Program-made: the position numbers and the translations under genes
Notes under the pieces: model-generated
Databases searched by the model: none
What the model was told of the DNA's origin: nothing
Seen by the model: only the letters and a program-made list of their open reading frames with translations
In this document: piece by piece, positions 1 to 8,678 of the stretch
How positions within the stretch are numbered: position 1 is the first letter of the stretch
Layout of the letters: the number at the start of each line of letters is the position of its first letter
NCBI GenBank assembly: GCA_047623825.1
Contig: JBLHOS010000015.1
Location: 1-40,982 of the forward strand
Length of the DNA stretch: 40,982 nucleotides
Reading direction: 5' to 3'
Source of the DNA: JBLHOS01 sp047623825
Lineage (GTDB): Bacteria > Pseudomonadota > Alphaproteobacteria > Rhodobacterales > Rhodobacteraceae

Positions 1-438
1 TCCAAGCTCCCCTATGGTTCTGTGATCTCGTTCGAGAGCGGAATTTGTAGTTATGTTTATGGATGTGAAGCACATTTTTTCAGCTATTATAAATTGTTGA
101 TCGCCATTGGCCTGGATAGATTGAACGGACCTACCGATTTCAACAACCCGTTTCGAATGCAACACAGACAGGTCCATAGACATCGTCCAGCATTTATTGA
201 CCCGACCTTCTGCGCATTCATCTATAATTTGCACACAGTAAACAATACACTTGGATATAATCATGCTACCGGTGAGTACCCACGCGATTTAAGGCGCCTC
301 AAGGCCAATTGCCCTGAACTAGAAGACAATGACGCGGTGGCCGCGACCGAAGCAAAACTTAGGGCAGGGTTTCCTTTCCTGACCGGTGAACGTCTCACTT
401 CGATAATGCTGGAGAGTGCTAGGCTTTCGTCGGCATAG
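1..438 (+). CDS. Possible 3' part of a hypothetical gene, open at the left edge
   Basis: This frame is open from the first base of the window to a TAG at 436-438, giving about 145 residues. A GTG at 22 is the first start-like codon inside the window, but nothing like a ribosome binding site precedes it, so the gene may begin further left. The product has a His/Arg-rich stretch around residues 50-60 and a charged C-terminal third. Codon choice looks compatible with coding. I recognise no family, no signal peptide and no membrane segment. It could equally be a decayed gene remnant, since the DNA that follows is non-coding. Confidence 0.3.
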   Translation, partial: SKLPYGSVISFESGICSYVYGCEAHFFSYYKLLIAIGLDRLNGPTDFNNPFRMQHRQVHRHRPAFIDPTFCAFIYNLHTVNNTLGYNHATGEYPRDLRRLKANCPELEDNDAVAATEAKLRAGFPFLTGERLTSIMLESARLSSA

Positions 439-1319
439 CATCCAATTCTGTGGCGCCTAGCTGCGAATTCCTACGCGAAACCATCCGCATCTGTCATGTG
501 GCTCTGGCCCAAAAGTCGGTCAATTCGGACCTAGACTGAATAGTTGATCCCACGCCTCTTATCGGCGGCAGAGCGGACAAAGGTGCCGGTGGACGGACCC
601 GATTGGACCGGTGCGAACAGCCCAAAGCCGACCTTCGTGCTAGCAGCGGCAACCGACGGCTTAGAGAACTTTGAACCAATTTTAAGCGCAGCAGCGTAGA
701 AAATCAGCGACAGAAGTTTCGCCCCAGAGCGGACACTCACAATAAAAGTCTGCACTGCGATGCAAGCTACTCAAAGCAAATATTCGTCGTCAGCCCAGTA
801 TTCTCAAAGGCTGGATGGTAGCTAGAAAATCATGTCACTCGATCCTATTAACGTGGTGCTGCCTTGTGGGCTTATCACGTCCAAGACCGGTAAGAAAAAC
901 TGATCATTGACCACACGGCGCGCCTAAGTTGTGCTGTGGCTCCCAACTTCAGAAAATATTGTTGACCGATCGATAATGGGCGGTTGGAAGTTTAATAGGT
1001 ACGTCTTTGCGGTTGACACCTGCCTAGGAGTGGCGGCGGTCTCAGCCGAAATTGTGTAGTTTGACAGGGGCTCGGCCTAATGGAAATATCAAGGAATATG
1101 TCGGATATGTCACATGTGCGTCCTTGTCGCACTTTACGTCGGATGCTTAAAAAAACTGATATATATCAAATATTTAGACGATAAAATAATGACCGTATAT
1201 TTTGAATATTTGAACAAGGAATGACGCTGTCATCGACAAATGCTTTATATTACTGAGTGCGCCGTTGAATACGGCCCTATCGAGCTACCTACAGGGTCTG
1301 TTGAAAACGGGAGAACAGC
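439..1319. other. Long non-coding stretch upstream of the rhodopsin gene
   Basis: I see no convincing gene here. Short minus-strand frames at 494-755 have no ribosome binding site and no recognisable product. The last 180 bases are clearly more AT-rich than the surroundings and carry an FNR-like palindrome (1156-1169). A weak TATATT (1246-1251) could be a -10 element, but I cannot fix a -35. A short inverted repeat, GCCGT/ACGGC, sits at 1261-1275 in the leader. The long unproductive spacer fits an insertion boundary or gene decay beside the rhodopsin cassette. Confidence 0.5.
1156..1169. promoter_or_regulatory. FNR/CRP-type palindromic operator candidate
   Basis: The site reads CTGATATATATCAA. 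It contains a perfect 12-base palindrome and matches the FNR-family consensus TTGAT-N4-ATCAA at all but the first base. It lies in an AT-rich stretch about 150 bases upstream of the rhodopsin start. In photosynthetic Rhodobacteraceae, FnrL uses such sites to control tetrapyrrole and photosynthesis genes. Binding here is inferred from sequence only. Confidence 0.45.
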
Positions 1320-2090
1320 ATGGAAACTCTATCACTGGGTCAATACGATTTGATCTTTAATGCATTTTCGTTCGGCTTCGCGACGCTTGCGGCCGCAACG
1401 CTCTTCTTCTGGCTAAGTATCGGTCAGGTGAAGCCCCAATACAAAACCGCCCTTGTGGTTACCGGCTTGGTGACTTTCATTGCGGCCTACCACTACTATC
1501 GCATCGGACAAAGCTGGAACGAAGCTTATGTCCTCGTCGACGGCGCATATGTCGCTAGTGAAAAAGCCTTTAATTCAGCATACCGCTATGTTGACTGGCT
1601 TTTGACCGTGCCACTTCTTTTGATCGAACTGATCTTGGTGATGAGCCTCACCAAATCCGAAACCGTATCACGTGCAACACGCCTTGGCCTTTTGGCACTG
1701 GTGATGGTCGCATTGGGATATCCGGGCGAAGTATCCGATTCGAACAACGTGCGTTGGGTCTTCGGCCTGCTGTCGATGGTTCCATTCTTGTGGATCGTCT
1801 ACGAATTGTACGTCGGTCTAGGCAAGGCAATCGAAAGCCAGCCAGAAAATGCTCGCGGTCTTGTCAGAACTGCGCGTAACGTAACTGTCCTGAGCTGGTG
1901 CTTTTACCCAGTGGTCTACTTTGCGGGCGCAATCGGGCTCGAGGGCGCAACAGCCACAGTTGTGGTCGAAGTCGGATACACTATTGCAGACATCATCTCC
2001 AAAGCCGGCTTTGGTGTCCTAATCGTCATGATTGCAATGCGCAAAAGCGAAGATCCCGTAGGCCAAAAACCTTCGACTGCTAGCGCTTAA
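1320..2090 (+). CDS. Green-type proton-pumping rhodopsin, xanthorhodopsin-like
   Basis: A light-driven outward proton pump of the inner membrane, 256 residues with seven hydrophobic helices. Helix C carries the DTE triad of proteobacterial proton pumps: acceptor Asp92, Thr96 and donor Glu103. The retinal Schiff-base lysine is Lys228 in helix G. His58 in helix B matches the histidine that partners the acceptor in proteo- and xanthorhodopsin. Leu100 sits at the proteorhodopsin tuning position 105, predicting green absorption. Gly149 aligns with the Gly that replaces bacteriorhodopsin Trp138 in xanthorhodopsin and opens a pocket for a carotenoid antenna. GGGAGA (1309-1314) is a good ribosome binding site. 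No obvious signal peptide. A hairpin separates it from crtE, so it may be expressed more strongly than the pathway genes. The family call is firm; antenna binding is inferred. Confidence 0.96.
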   Translation: METLSLGQYDLIFNAFSFGFATLAAATLFFWLSIGQVKPQYKTALVVTGLVTFIAAYHYYRIGQSWNEAYVLVDGAYVASEKAFNSAYRYVDWLLTVPLLLIELILVMSLTKSETVSRATRLGLLALVMVALGYPGEVSDSNNVRWVFGLLSMVPFLWIVYELYVGLGKAIESQPENARGLVRTARNVTVLSWCFYPVVYFAGAIGLEGATATVVVEVGYTIADIISKAGFGVLIVMIAMRKSEDPVGQKPSTASA

Positions 2091-2100
2091 AAAAACTCCA

Positions 2101-2136
2101 GACCGCTCCCGCATTTCGGGGGCGGTCATCTTTCTT
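2101..2136 (+). terminator. Hairpin terminator or attenuator between rhodopsin and crtE
   Basis: An 11-bp stem (2101-2111 with 2117-2127, one G-T pair) closes a 5-base loop. It is followed by ATCTTTCTTC, a weak U-rich tract. It begins 10 bases after the rhodopsin stop and ends shortly before crtE. The imperfect tail suggests partial termination, or 3'-end protection of the rhodopsin message, rather than a full stop. Confidence 0.7.
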
Positions 2137-2147
2137 CACCAGATTGG

Positions 2148-3008
2148 ATGTTTTTGATGTTCGATATAAAATATCGTTCGGCTGTATCGCTCAATGACGT
2201 GGATGCGGAGATAAACCGCCTTGTGGCATCTATGCCATCACGTGTGACGGATGCCGCAAAATATCATCTGTCCGCTGGCGGAGCGCGCGTTCGCGCGCAA
2301 CTGGGCATTGAAGCTGCTGCAGCGCTCAACCTGTCAGCGCAGGCCTCTATCGCTTGCGCCGCAGCACCCGAACTTTTGCACAACGCCTCATTGGTCCACG
2401 ATGATCTTCAGGACGGCGACGTCATCCGCCGCGGCGCGGCGACCGTTTGGTCAAAGTACGGAAACGATATAGCAATTTCGACCGGCGATCTATTGATCTC
2501 AGCCGCCTACATGGCGATAGCTAACCACCCACACCCCGCGCGCGCATTAGGCATGATGCACCATGCCATTGCAGTCACGATTGCGGGTCAGACCGCAAAT
2601 TGTAGCGCTGGAATTCCGACGCCCGAAGAATGCGCGAACGTTGCCGCAAATAAATCTGGCCCCCTTCTGGCCCTACCTATTTGTCTGGCGCTGATCGCAG
2701 CTCAAGTTCCGGGACACGATATCGCCGAACGCGCTGGTCGGGCTTTGGCCATTGCCTACCAGACCCTTGATGATATCGATGACCGCGCAGCCGATCTGGC
2801 GATCGGAGCCCCGAATATTTGTCTTTCGCTTGAGGCCGGTGGCTACGCGCCGGATCACGCGCAAGCCCTCGCCTGTGATCGGGCAAGTTCCGCATTACAT
2901 ACGGCACGGCGAGAAGCCTGCGCGCTGCCAAACAATGTAGGCGGCTCTTTTCTACGGCTCGCCGACCGACTTGAAATTCAACTGGAGGCAATTGTTAATG
3001 CCACGTGA
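2148..3008 (+). CDS. crtE: Geranylgeranyl diphosphate synthase
   Basis: A trans-prenyltransferase of about 286 residues that condenses IPP with allylic diphosphates to GGPP, the precursor of phytoene. The first aspartate-rich motif is DDLQD at residues 85-89 and the second is DDIDD at 208-212; both bind the Mg-diphosphate. The start is uncertain. ATG 2148 has no clear ribosome binding site, and ATG 2157 (three codons later) has a GGA about 7 bases upstream. It is the first gene of a tightly packed carotenoid block, and its end overlaps crtI by 11 bases. The chain is somewhat short at the C-terminus compared with E. coli IspA-type enzymes, which I take as normal for marine rhodopsin-cluster CrtE. 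Confidence 0.93.
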   Translation: MFLMFDIKYRSAVSLNDVDAEINRLVASMPSRVTDAAKYHLSAGGARVRAQLGIEAAAALNLSAQASIACAAAPELLHNASLVHDDLQDGDVIRRGAATVWSKYGNDIAISTGDLLISAAYMAIANHPHPARALGMMHHAIAVTIAGQTANCSAGIPTPEECANVAANKSGPLLALPICLALIAAQVPGHDIAERAGRALAIAYQTLDDIDDRAADLAIGAPNICLSLEAGGYAPDHAQALACDRASSALHTARREACALPNNVGGSFLRLADRLEIQLEAIVNAT

Positions 3009-4506
3009 CACCACTTTTTCGGCCCCACAATTAGCTATCGTTGCTGGAGCCGGTTTTGGTGGTATTGCCGCCGCATTGAGATTGCGGGCCAAAGGCTACG
3101 AAGTCCATCTCATTGACAGGTGTCCCCGTCTTGGAGGGCGCGGTCAGGTTTTCGAAAAAGATGGTTATCGTCATGATGCTGGGCCAACAGTTTTGACAGC
3201 CCCGCATCTATTTGAAGAATTGTTCGCGCTGTTTGGTAAAAAGATGTCGGACTACGTGACCCTAGTGGAGCCCAATCCCTGGTATAGATTTCAATACCAT
3301 GACGGAGATACATTTGACTATGGACCCACAGATGCCGCCACTGAAGCGGAGATAAACCGTATCTCGCCAAATGATGTCCCAGGCTATCGCCGCATGGCGG
3401 CATGGTCGAAGAAAATCTATGATGTGGGCTTCACGAAGCTTTCGGACGTCCCGTTCCATTCTTTGACCTTCATGATCAAACAGATCCCAGATCTATTGCG
3501 GCTCCGCTCATTTGAAAGCGTCTGGGCAATGGTATCGCGACACCTCAAAGACGACAAGCTGCGCCGCGCCTTTTCAATTCAACCGCTGCTGCTGGGTGGT
3601 AACCCGTTTTCGACGACTGCCATCTACGGCATGATAAATCATCTCGAACGGGAACACGGGGTCTGGTTCGCCATGGGTGGAACCGGTGCGCTTGTGGACG
3701 CTTTTGCACAGCTGATGCGAGAGGAAGGCATTGAAGTGTCCCTCAATACGACCATCGCACAGATCAAGGTCGACAACGGACACGCAACAGGCGTCATTCT
3801 GGAATCTGGTCAACATCTTGATGCAGATGTCGTCGTGTCCAACATGGATCCAGTTCACGTTTACCGGAACATGTTACCACAAACGCAAATTACAAAAGTG
3901 GCCAAGATGCGGTCAAAAAAGTCCAGATTGTCGATGGGCCTTTACGTGATGTACTTCGGTGCAACCAAGACATGGCCAGACGTTGCACACCATACGGTGT
4001 GGTTCGGTGAACGCTATAAAAGCCTGCTGCACGATATTTTTGAAAATAAAAAACTTGCCGACGATTTTTCACTTTATGTCCACCGGCCCACGGCGACCGA
4101 TCCCAGTTTCGCACCAGATGGATGTGACAGTTTTTACGTGCTGTGCCCCGTCCCTAATTTAAGCGGTGGACAGGACTGGGAAGTTGAAGGCCCAAAGCTG
4201 CATGACCGTATCGTTGCAGCCCTCGATGCCACGATGCTACCAGGACTGCGTGATCACATCACTGCCGAATTTGCGATGTCACCAGAAGATTTCAGCAATG
4301 ATTACCTTTCCGTGGATGGTGCTGGATTCTCCCTTTCGCCGTTCTTCAGACAGTCCGCATGGTTCAGGTTCCACAACCGCGGTGAAGGCGTCCGCGATCT
4401 TTATTTTGTTGGGGCTGGCACACATCCCGGCGCAGGATTGCCAGGGGTAGTTTCATCGGCAAAGGTTCTGGAAACACTCATACCGGTTTCGGAAACTGTG
4501 TCGTGA
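2998..4506 (+). CDS. crtI: Phytoene desaturase, CrtI type
   Basis: An FAD-dependent desaturase/isomerase of 502 residues that turns phytoene into lycopene at the membrane. The N-terminal dinucleotide-binding motif is GAGFGG (residues 17-22), followed by the LGGRGQ motif near residue 45. The C-terminus carries the CrtI signature HPGAGLPG near residue 480. I chose ATG 2998 because GGAGG lies at 2984-2988. The frame is open further upstream, but those codons overlap crtE and have no ribosome binding site. It overlaps crtE by 11 bases and crtB by 4 (GTGA), indicating coupled translation. With crtY and blh downstream, the expected product is lycopene rather than neurosporene. The number of desaturation steps cannot be read from sequence. 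Confidence 0.94.
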   Translation: MPRDTTFSAPQLAIVAGAGFGGIAAALRLRAKGYEVHLIDRCPRLGGRGQVFEKDGYRHDAGPTVLTAPHLFEELFALFGKKMSDYVTLVEPNPWYRFQYHDGDTFDYGPTDAATEAEINRISPNDVPGYRRMAAWSKKIYDVGFTKLSDVPFHSLTFMIKQIPDLLRLRSFESVWAMVSRHLKDDKLRRAFSIQPLLLGGNPFSTTAIYGMINHLEREHGVWFAMGGTGALVDAFAQLMREEGIEVSLNTTIAQIKVDNGHATGVILESGQHLDADVVVSNMDPVHVYRNMLPQTQITKVAKMRSKKSRLSMGLYVMYFGATKTWPDVAHHTVWFGERYKSLLHDIFENKKLADDFSLYVHRPTATDPSFAPDGCDSFYVLCPVPNLSGGQDWEVEGPKLHDRIVAALDATMLPGLRDHITAEFAMSPEDFSNDYLSVDGAGFSLSPFFRQSAWFRFHNRGEGVRDLYFVGAGTHPGAGLPGVVSSAKVLETLIPVSETVS

Positions 4507-5354
4507 CCCCCGAAGAAACTATGGCACATCACGCGCGCAGCTTCGCGCCTGCAACGCGGTTCCTGCCGCGACATGACCGCAAGCGCGTCGCGCGGCTTTA
4601 TGTGTTGTGCCGAACGGTCGATGACATAGCGGACGAGATCGGCGGGCCAGTGAGTCAGCGCCAGTTGCAAAATCTGCACGATGAGCTCGGATCACATGAT
4701 CCGCAGGGTTACATTGCCCAAGAGGCCCACGATCTGTTTCAGGGCCGGCCTTTGGGCTTGGCTGCTTTTGCTCATTTGGTTGCGACTGCGGCAGCCGACA
4801 CAGGCGCAGTTTGCACCTCCAACAGCACAGCGCTCGACGCGTATTGTATGGGCGTTGCAGGGACAGTTGGAGTCATGATCTGTTCGATCTTCGATATCGA
4901 CACAGTCCACCACCAAAAGGCAGCTGATCTTGGTAAGGCGATGCAGCTGACAAATATTTGCCGCGATGTGGCAGACGACGCCCGCAATGGCCGCCGATAT
5001 TTGCCCTTTACGCTATGTCCTCATCCACCTGAGGACATAGCTGCAGGTGTTCCAGCAGCCCTCGCGGCGGCGGAGGAGGCTATGGCCGATCTGCTTGAGC
5101 ACGCAGATGATTTATACCTGTCCGGACGATCAGCGCTTGTCGCTCTTCCACTGCGTCTGCGTCTTGCCGTGGCGTCCGCCGCTGCGATGTATCAAGGTAT
5201 CGGAACGCAATTGCGTCGTCGGGGATATCAGCCCCTCGCGGGTCGCGCAATTGTCACCAAGGAACGCAAAGCGGCGCTTGCCGTGCGCGCCATCCTTGGT
5301 GAGTTAATACAATTGCGTACCGGGGAAGGCAGGCCAAGCCGTGTCCGCGCATGA
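4503..5354 (+). CDS. crtB: Phytoene synthase
   Basis: Head-to-head prenyltransferase of the squalene/phytoene synthase family, 283 residues, joining two GGPP into phytoene. The first acidic motif is DDIAD, within the segment starting at Asp41. The second lies in NICRDVADD, residues about 152-160, followed by the usual RRYLP. It begins with GTG at 4503, sharing GTGA with the crtI stop. An ATG at 4521 is an alternative start that would trim six residues. It ends inside the start of crtY. Confidence 0.94.
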   Translation: MTPEETMAHHARSFAPATRFLPRHDRKRVARLYVLCRTVDDIADEIGGPVSQRQLQNLHDELGSHDPQGYIAQEAHDLFQGRPLGLAAFAHLVATAAADTGAVCTSNSTALDAYCMGVAGTVGVMICSIFDIDTVHHQKAADLGKAMQLTNICRDVADDARNGRRYLPFTLCPHPPEDIAAGVPAALAAAEEAMADLLEHADDLYLSGRSALVALPLRLRLAVASAAAMYQGIGTQLRRRGYQPLAGRAIVTKERKAALAVRAILGELIQLRTGEGRPSRVRA

Positions 5355-6450
5355 TGTTGATATCGCAATATTGGGTGGCGGTTGTGCCGGGCTAAGCCTT
5401 GCTGTCCGGCTTGCACAAAGCGATCTTTCAGTTCGCATAATAGAACCGCGCCCCGAATACATAGACGACCGCGCATGGAGCTTTTGGCGTACACGGCCCG
5501 ATCCTTTTGAGGGCTGTGTGCGAAAACAATGGGCGTCGTGGGCGGTGCAGGGTAAAAATGGCAAAACCCTGCGAACATCATCGAAGATGCGCTATCAAAC
5601 GGTTGAATCCGGTGCATTTTACAGTCTCGCATGCGAGCACATTGAGCAAGGTAAGGGAACCTCGCTTTCTATGGGGGTCACGGCGAACGATGTTGTCCGA
5701 ACTGGCGCTGGTTGGCGCATCGACACTGACGCCGGCGCTCTGACGGCAGCCACTGTTGTCGATACCCGCCCACCGCGCCGTGTTCCGACCTATGGTCAAT
5801 TCTTTCTGGGCCGTGAGATTGAAACAGAACGACCAGTTTTCGATCCAGATACCGTCCAGCTTATGCATTTCCGCACCGCCCGCAGTACGGGCGTGGATTT
5901 CGTTTATATCCTGCCGTTCAGCGCGCATCGTGCATTGGTCGAAGTCACGTCCTTCGCCCCTCAGAACCCTGGCCACCAGGTCTTTACCGAATGGTTAGAG
6001 GAAGAGATCTCAGCACTTGATCCCGGCAAAATCGAAACGATCCGAACAGAGGCCGGCGCTCTTCCAATGGAGGCGGGTTTTGCAGATCTCGTTCCCAAAG
6101 GCATTATTCGGATGGGGCTGGGCGGTGGTGCTGCCAGACCGTCAACCGGATACGCTTTTGCCCGCAATCAGATGCAGGCGGACAGAGTCGCAAGCGCACT
6201 TATCGGTGGTCATGTTCTAAAAACTGGTCTGGATGGGCCTATAACACGGTTCATGGACCGCGTATTTTTGCAAGTCCTGACCGCGAACCCAGACCGCGGT
6301 CCAGCCCTTTTTGAGACCCTGTTTCGCGATGCGCCAAATGACCGGTTGGAACGGTTCTTATCCGGTTCGACCAGTATCGCCGATCGCGTTTCAGTAATGG
6401 CGTCTTTGCCACCCCTGCCATTTCTGCATGCGGCGGCTTTTCCAAAATGA
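5341..6450 (+). CDS. crtY: Lycopene beta-cyclase, CrtY type
   Basis: FAD/NAD(P)-binding lycopene cyclase of 369 residues that closes both ends of lycopene to give beta-carotene. An N-terminal Rossmann motif GGGCAG sits at residues 12-17. It is followed by the acidic end of strand 2 (IIEPRP) and the DDRAWSFW stretch typical of CrtY. The C-terminal flavin-contact region includes MGLGGGAARPSTGYAF near residues 258-273. The start is GTG 5341, inside crtB, a 14-base overlap. It ends in ATGA with blh. Its presence makes beta-carotene the likely substrate of the next gene. Confidence 0.93.
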   Translation: MSAHDVDIAILGGGCAGLSLAVRLAQSDLSVRIIEPRPEYIDDRAWSFWRTRPDPFEGCVRKQWASWAVQGKNGKTLRTSSKMRYQTVESGAFYSLACEHIEQGKGTSLSMGVTANDVVRTGAGWRIDTDAGALTAATVVDTRPPRRVPTYGQFFLGREIETERPVFDPDTVQLMHFRTARSTGVDFVYILPFSAHRALVEVTSFAPQNPGHQVFTEWLEEEISALDPGKIETIRTEAGALPMEAGFADLVPKGIIRMGLGGGAARPSTGYAFARNQMQADRVASALIGGHVLKTGLDGPITRFMDRVFLQVLTANPDRGPALFETLFRDAPNDRLERFLSGSTSIADRVSVMASLPPLPFLHAAAFPK

Positions 6451-7349
6451 CAACCTCACCCCTTTGGCAAACCATGATTTTTGCAACCGCCGCTCTGGCA
6501 ATGATCGTGGTTAATCTTTTATTCCAGCCTGACCTGACCTTTCAGGTGCTCATGCTGGCGCCTGCCGTTGCAATCTTGGGTCTGCCGCATGGTGCGCTTG
6601 ACCTGCCAATTGCACAGTCTCTTTGGTCGCTACAGGGGTGGCGCGGTAATGCCTGTTTTGCGGTGCTTTATATCGGTCTCGCCGTGATCTTGGTCTGTTT
6701 CTGGATCGTGTTCCCCGGCCCAACACTTTGTGCATTCCTGATCTACTCTGCCGTCCATTTTTCTGGTGATTGGGACGATGCAGGGTCCGCGCTGCGCTGG
6801 ACCGGAGGCGTAGCGACAGTCGGCGCCCCGGCACTATTTGGGCAAGAAGACGTCGCGACCATTTTTTCTTATCTGGCGCCCCAAGGTGCTGCCGATTTTG
6901 CGGCGCAATTCCTTGCATTTTCTGGCGCAGCAGCTCTGATTTTTTGCATCACGCTTGTCATATTTAGACCGGTGTTTCGGACGAGAGCGGCCGTTGAGTT
7001 GGTAATCATCTGGATTGCTGCAGCGTGTCTGGCACCTTTGGTTTACTTTATCGTCTATTTTTGCGCATTGCATTCCGTGCGCCATTTTACCAGTGCACTC
7101 GCCTCTTTGGACCGCAAACGGCACGCACTGGGGAGCGTTGCGCTTCTTTGCGGTATAACAGTCTTAGCCGGGTGTTTAGTCTTTATGGTTATGCAACGGA
7201 CGGGGTCGGATTTTTTGGCACCGTCTATTATAAAAATTGTCTTCATTGGCCTTGCTGCGCTTACTGTTCCACACATGATTTTGGTCGACCGCTTCCAATT
7301 CCAATCTAAGCGACAAGTTGAAGGGCAAACTTTTAACTCATCGACGTAG
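6447..7349 (+). CDS. blh: Beta-carotene 15,15'-dioxygenase, Brp/Blh family
   Basis: An integral-membrane, iron-dependent dioxygenase of 300 residues that cleaves beta-carotene centrally to two retinal molecules, the rhodopsin chromophore. The four conserved iron-ligand histidines are visible: His48 (in GLPHGALD), His104 (in AVHFSGDWD), and His209 and His213 (in CALHSVRHF). A further His276 sits in the C-terminal PHMILVDRF motif. Most of the chain is hydrophobic helices. It starts with an ATG overlapping the crtY stop (ATGA) and is the last gene of the cassette. No strong terminator follows, only a weak 7-bp inverted repeat around 7320-7364. Confidence 0.95.
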   Translation: MTTSPLWQTMIFATAALAMIVVNLLFQPDLTFQVLMLAPAVAILGLPHGALDLPIAQSLWSLQGWRGNACFAVLYIGLAVILVCFWIVFPGPTLCAFLIYSAVHFSGDWDDAGSALRWTGGVATVGAPALFGQEDVATIFSYLAPQGAADFAAQFLAFSGAAALIFCITLVIFRPVFRTRAAVELVIIWIAAACLAPLVYFIVYFCALHSVRHFTSALASLDRKRHALGSVALLCGITVLAGCLVFMVMQRTGSDFLAPSIIKIVFIGLAALTVPHMILVDRFQFQSKRQVEGQTFNSST

Positions 7350-7984
7350 TCAAAATAGCCCTTCGCCCGACCGCAGAAATTTCACAAGCAACCAGAGGAT
7401 GACAACGATAGGCGGACATTGATTTTCACAAGTATCAGCGCCGGTTATCAAAGGGGATCTTCTCTGTCGCGCATGGAAGCTTAATGACGATGCAGACGGA
7501 TCGGACCCGATGCTTTGCCTAGCAAATAGCAACCTACTAGAGCCCGGTTCTAAGATTTGTAAACTGCAGCGCAAGTGGGCTTCGTGCCGTCCCAGAAGAG
7601 AACAGATCCGCTGAAGCTTTTTCAGCGATCAACATCCACTTTTGTAGTTTTCTAGGCATCTCTTACAACTACTGCGAGGCTCCGCTTCCCGCCTCCGGTG
7701 TTGTTTTCTGCGTGTACAGCCATCTAAATACCGACTTGGGTAAATCAGAAATAAAAGGCCGCTACGCTCTTAATGCAGTTTGTGGTATTTTGCGCAGCGA
7801 CGGTCAGCCTCCCGCCCTCTGGGTAGAAAAGCTCTTCCCCGGCATTCGCCGCGCTCATCGCAAATAGTGGCCATCCTCATTTCTCAAGATTGGATCAGAT
7901 ACATGATGTGAAGGTCGACGTGATCTTACGTTGAACACTTTGCACCCCAGCTGACACGCATAGCACCTGCTCAAATCACACCGA
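7350..7984. other. Non-coding, degenerate-looking stretch after the retinal cassette
   Basis: No credible gene was found on either strand. Frames are short and frequently interrupted. The only structure I see is a small perfect inverted repeat, CGCTGAA/TTCAGCG, with a 5-base loop at 7609-7627 and no T tract. Together with the empty stretch before the rhodopsin gene, it isolates the cassette from its neighbours, as expected for an acquired block or for decayed flanking genes. Confidence 0.5.
7609..7627. repeat. Short perfect inverted repeat
   Basis: Seven-base arms CGCTGAA and TTCAGCG flank the loop GCTTT. No T run follows on either strand, so it is a weak terminator candidate at best. It sits alone in the non-coding region between blh and tesA. 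Confidence 0.4.
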
Positions 7985-8638
7985 TCAAGGTTCCTCCACC
8001 AATCTAATCAGGGCTTGGACGTCAGGGCCCAAGGTCGCAACGATCAGCGAAACTCCGTCGGCATTGGGATGAATCCCGTCAGATTGCATGTAGGATTGAA
8101 CCGCACGGTCTCTGTCGCCCAGATCTTCCAAGCCACTCAGAAAACTCTCAGCATGCAGCGCACCATATTGCGCGGCCAACTCAGGATACATCGCATCAAA
8201 TTCCTGCTTATAGTCAGGGCCATAGTTGCCCGGCGCCGACAGGCCGACCAGCAAAACCGGCAAGTCATGAGATTGTGCGATTTGCAAAATGCCTTCGATG
8301 TTGGCACGGCTGGCTTCGGGCGGCAATCCGCGCAGCAGATCATTACCGCCAAGGGCCACGATCAACGCATCAACCTCTCGCGTCAGTGTCCATTCCAGCC
8401 GCGCCAGACCGCCTGCAGTTGTATCCCCTGAGACGCCCGCGTTAACCAACGCTACATCCTCACCTTGATCCGTCAGCCAGCGTTCCAGTTGCGGCACAAA
8501 CCCGTCTTCCTGAAATAACCCATATCCTTGGGTCAGACTATCGCCCAACGCTACAATCGTGACAGTTTCAGCGCGTGCCGCAATCGCAACACTCGACAAC
8601 AGTAGCGCACAGACAATCTTGCTCAATCTGTTACGCAC
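7985..8638 (-). CDS. tesA: SGNH/GDSL esterase, TesA-like arylesterase or lysophospholipase
   Basis: Periplasmic hydrolase of about 217 residues, cleaving acyl esters or thioesters. The SGNH blocks are all present: GDSLTQGYGL (catalytic Ser), AGVSGDTTAGG (oxyanion Gly), GGNDLLRG (Asn), and DGIHPNADG (Asp and His). I place the start at GTG 8638 because it gives a short basic N-terminus, a hydrophobic core (VCALLLSSVAIAA) and an ARA cleavage site, which is a classic Sec signal peptide. Longer readings would run into the divergent ABC gene. It lies back to back with ybbA, 40 bases apart. This is the same neighbourhood as E. coli tesA-ybbA-ybbP. Confidence 0.9.
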   Translation of the reverse strand: MRNRLSKIVCALLLSSVAIAARAETVTIVALGDSLTQGYGLFQEDGFVPQLERWLTDQGEDVALVNAGVSGDTTAGGLARLEWTLTREVDALIVALGGNDLLRGLPPEASRANIEGILQIAQSHDLPVLLVGLSAPGNYGPDYKQEFDAMYPELAAQYGALHAESFLSGLEDLGDRDRAVQSYMQSDGIHPNADGVSLIVATLGPDVQALIRLVEEP

Positions 8639-8678
8639 CCCATATCTAACTGACCTTCCAAGAACAAAGTGAGCAGTG

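Noticed and set aside
531..755. Small minus-strand protein with a hydrophobic start
   Set aside because: It starts with GTG, has no ribosome binding site, and no family is recognisable; probably chance.
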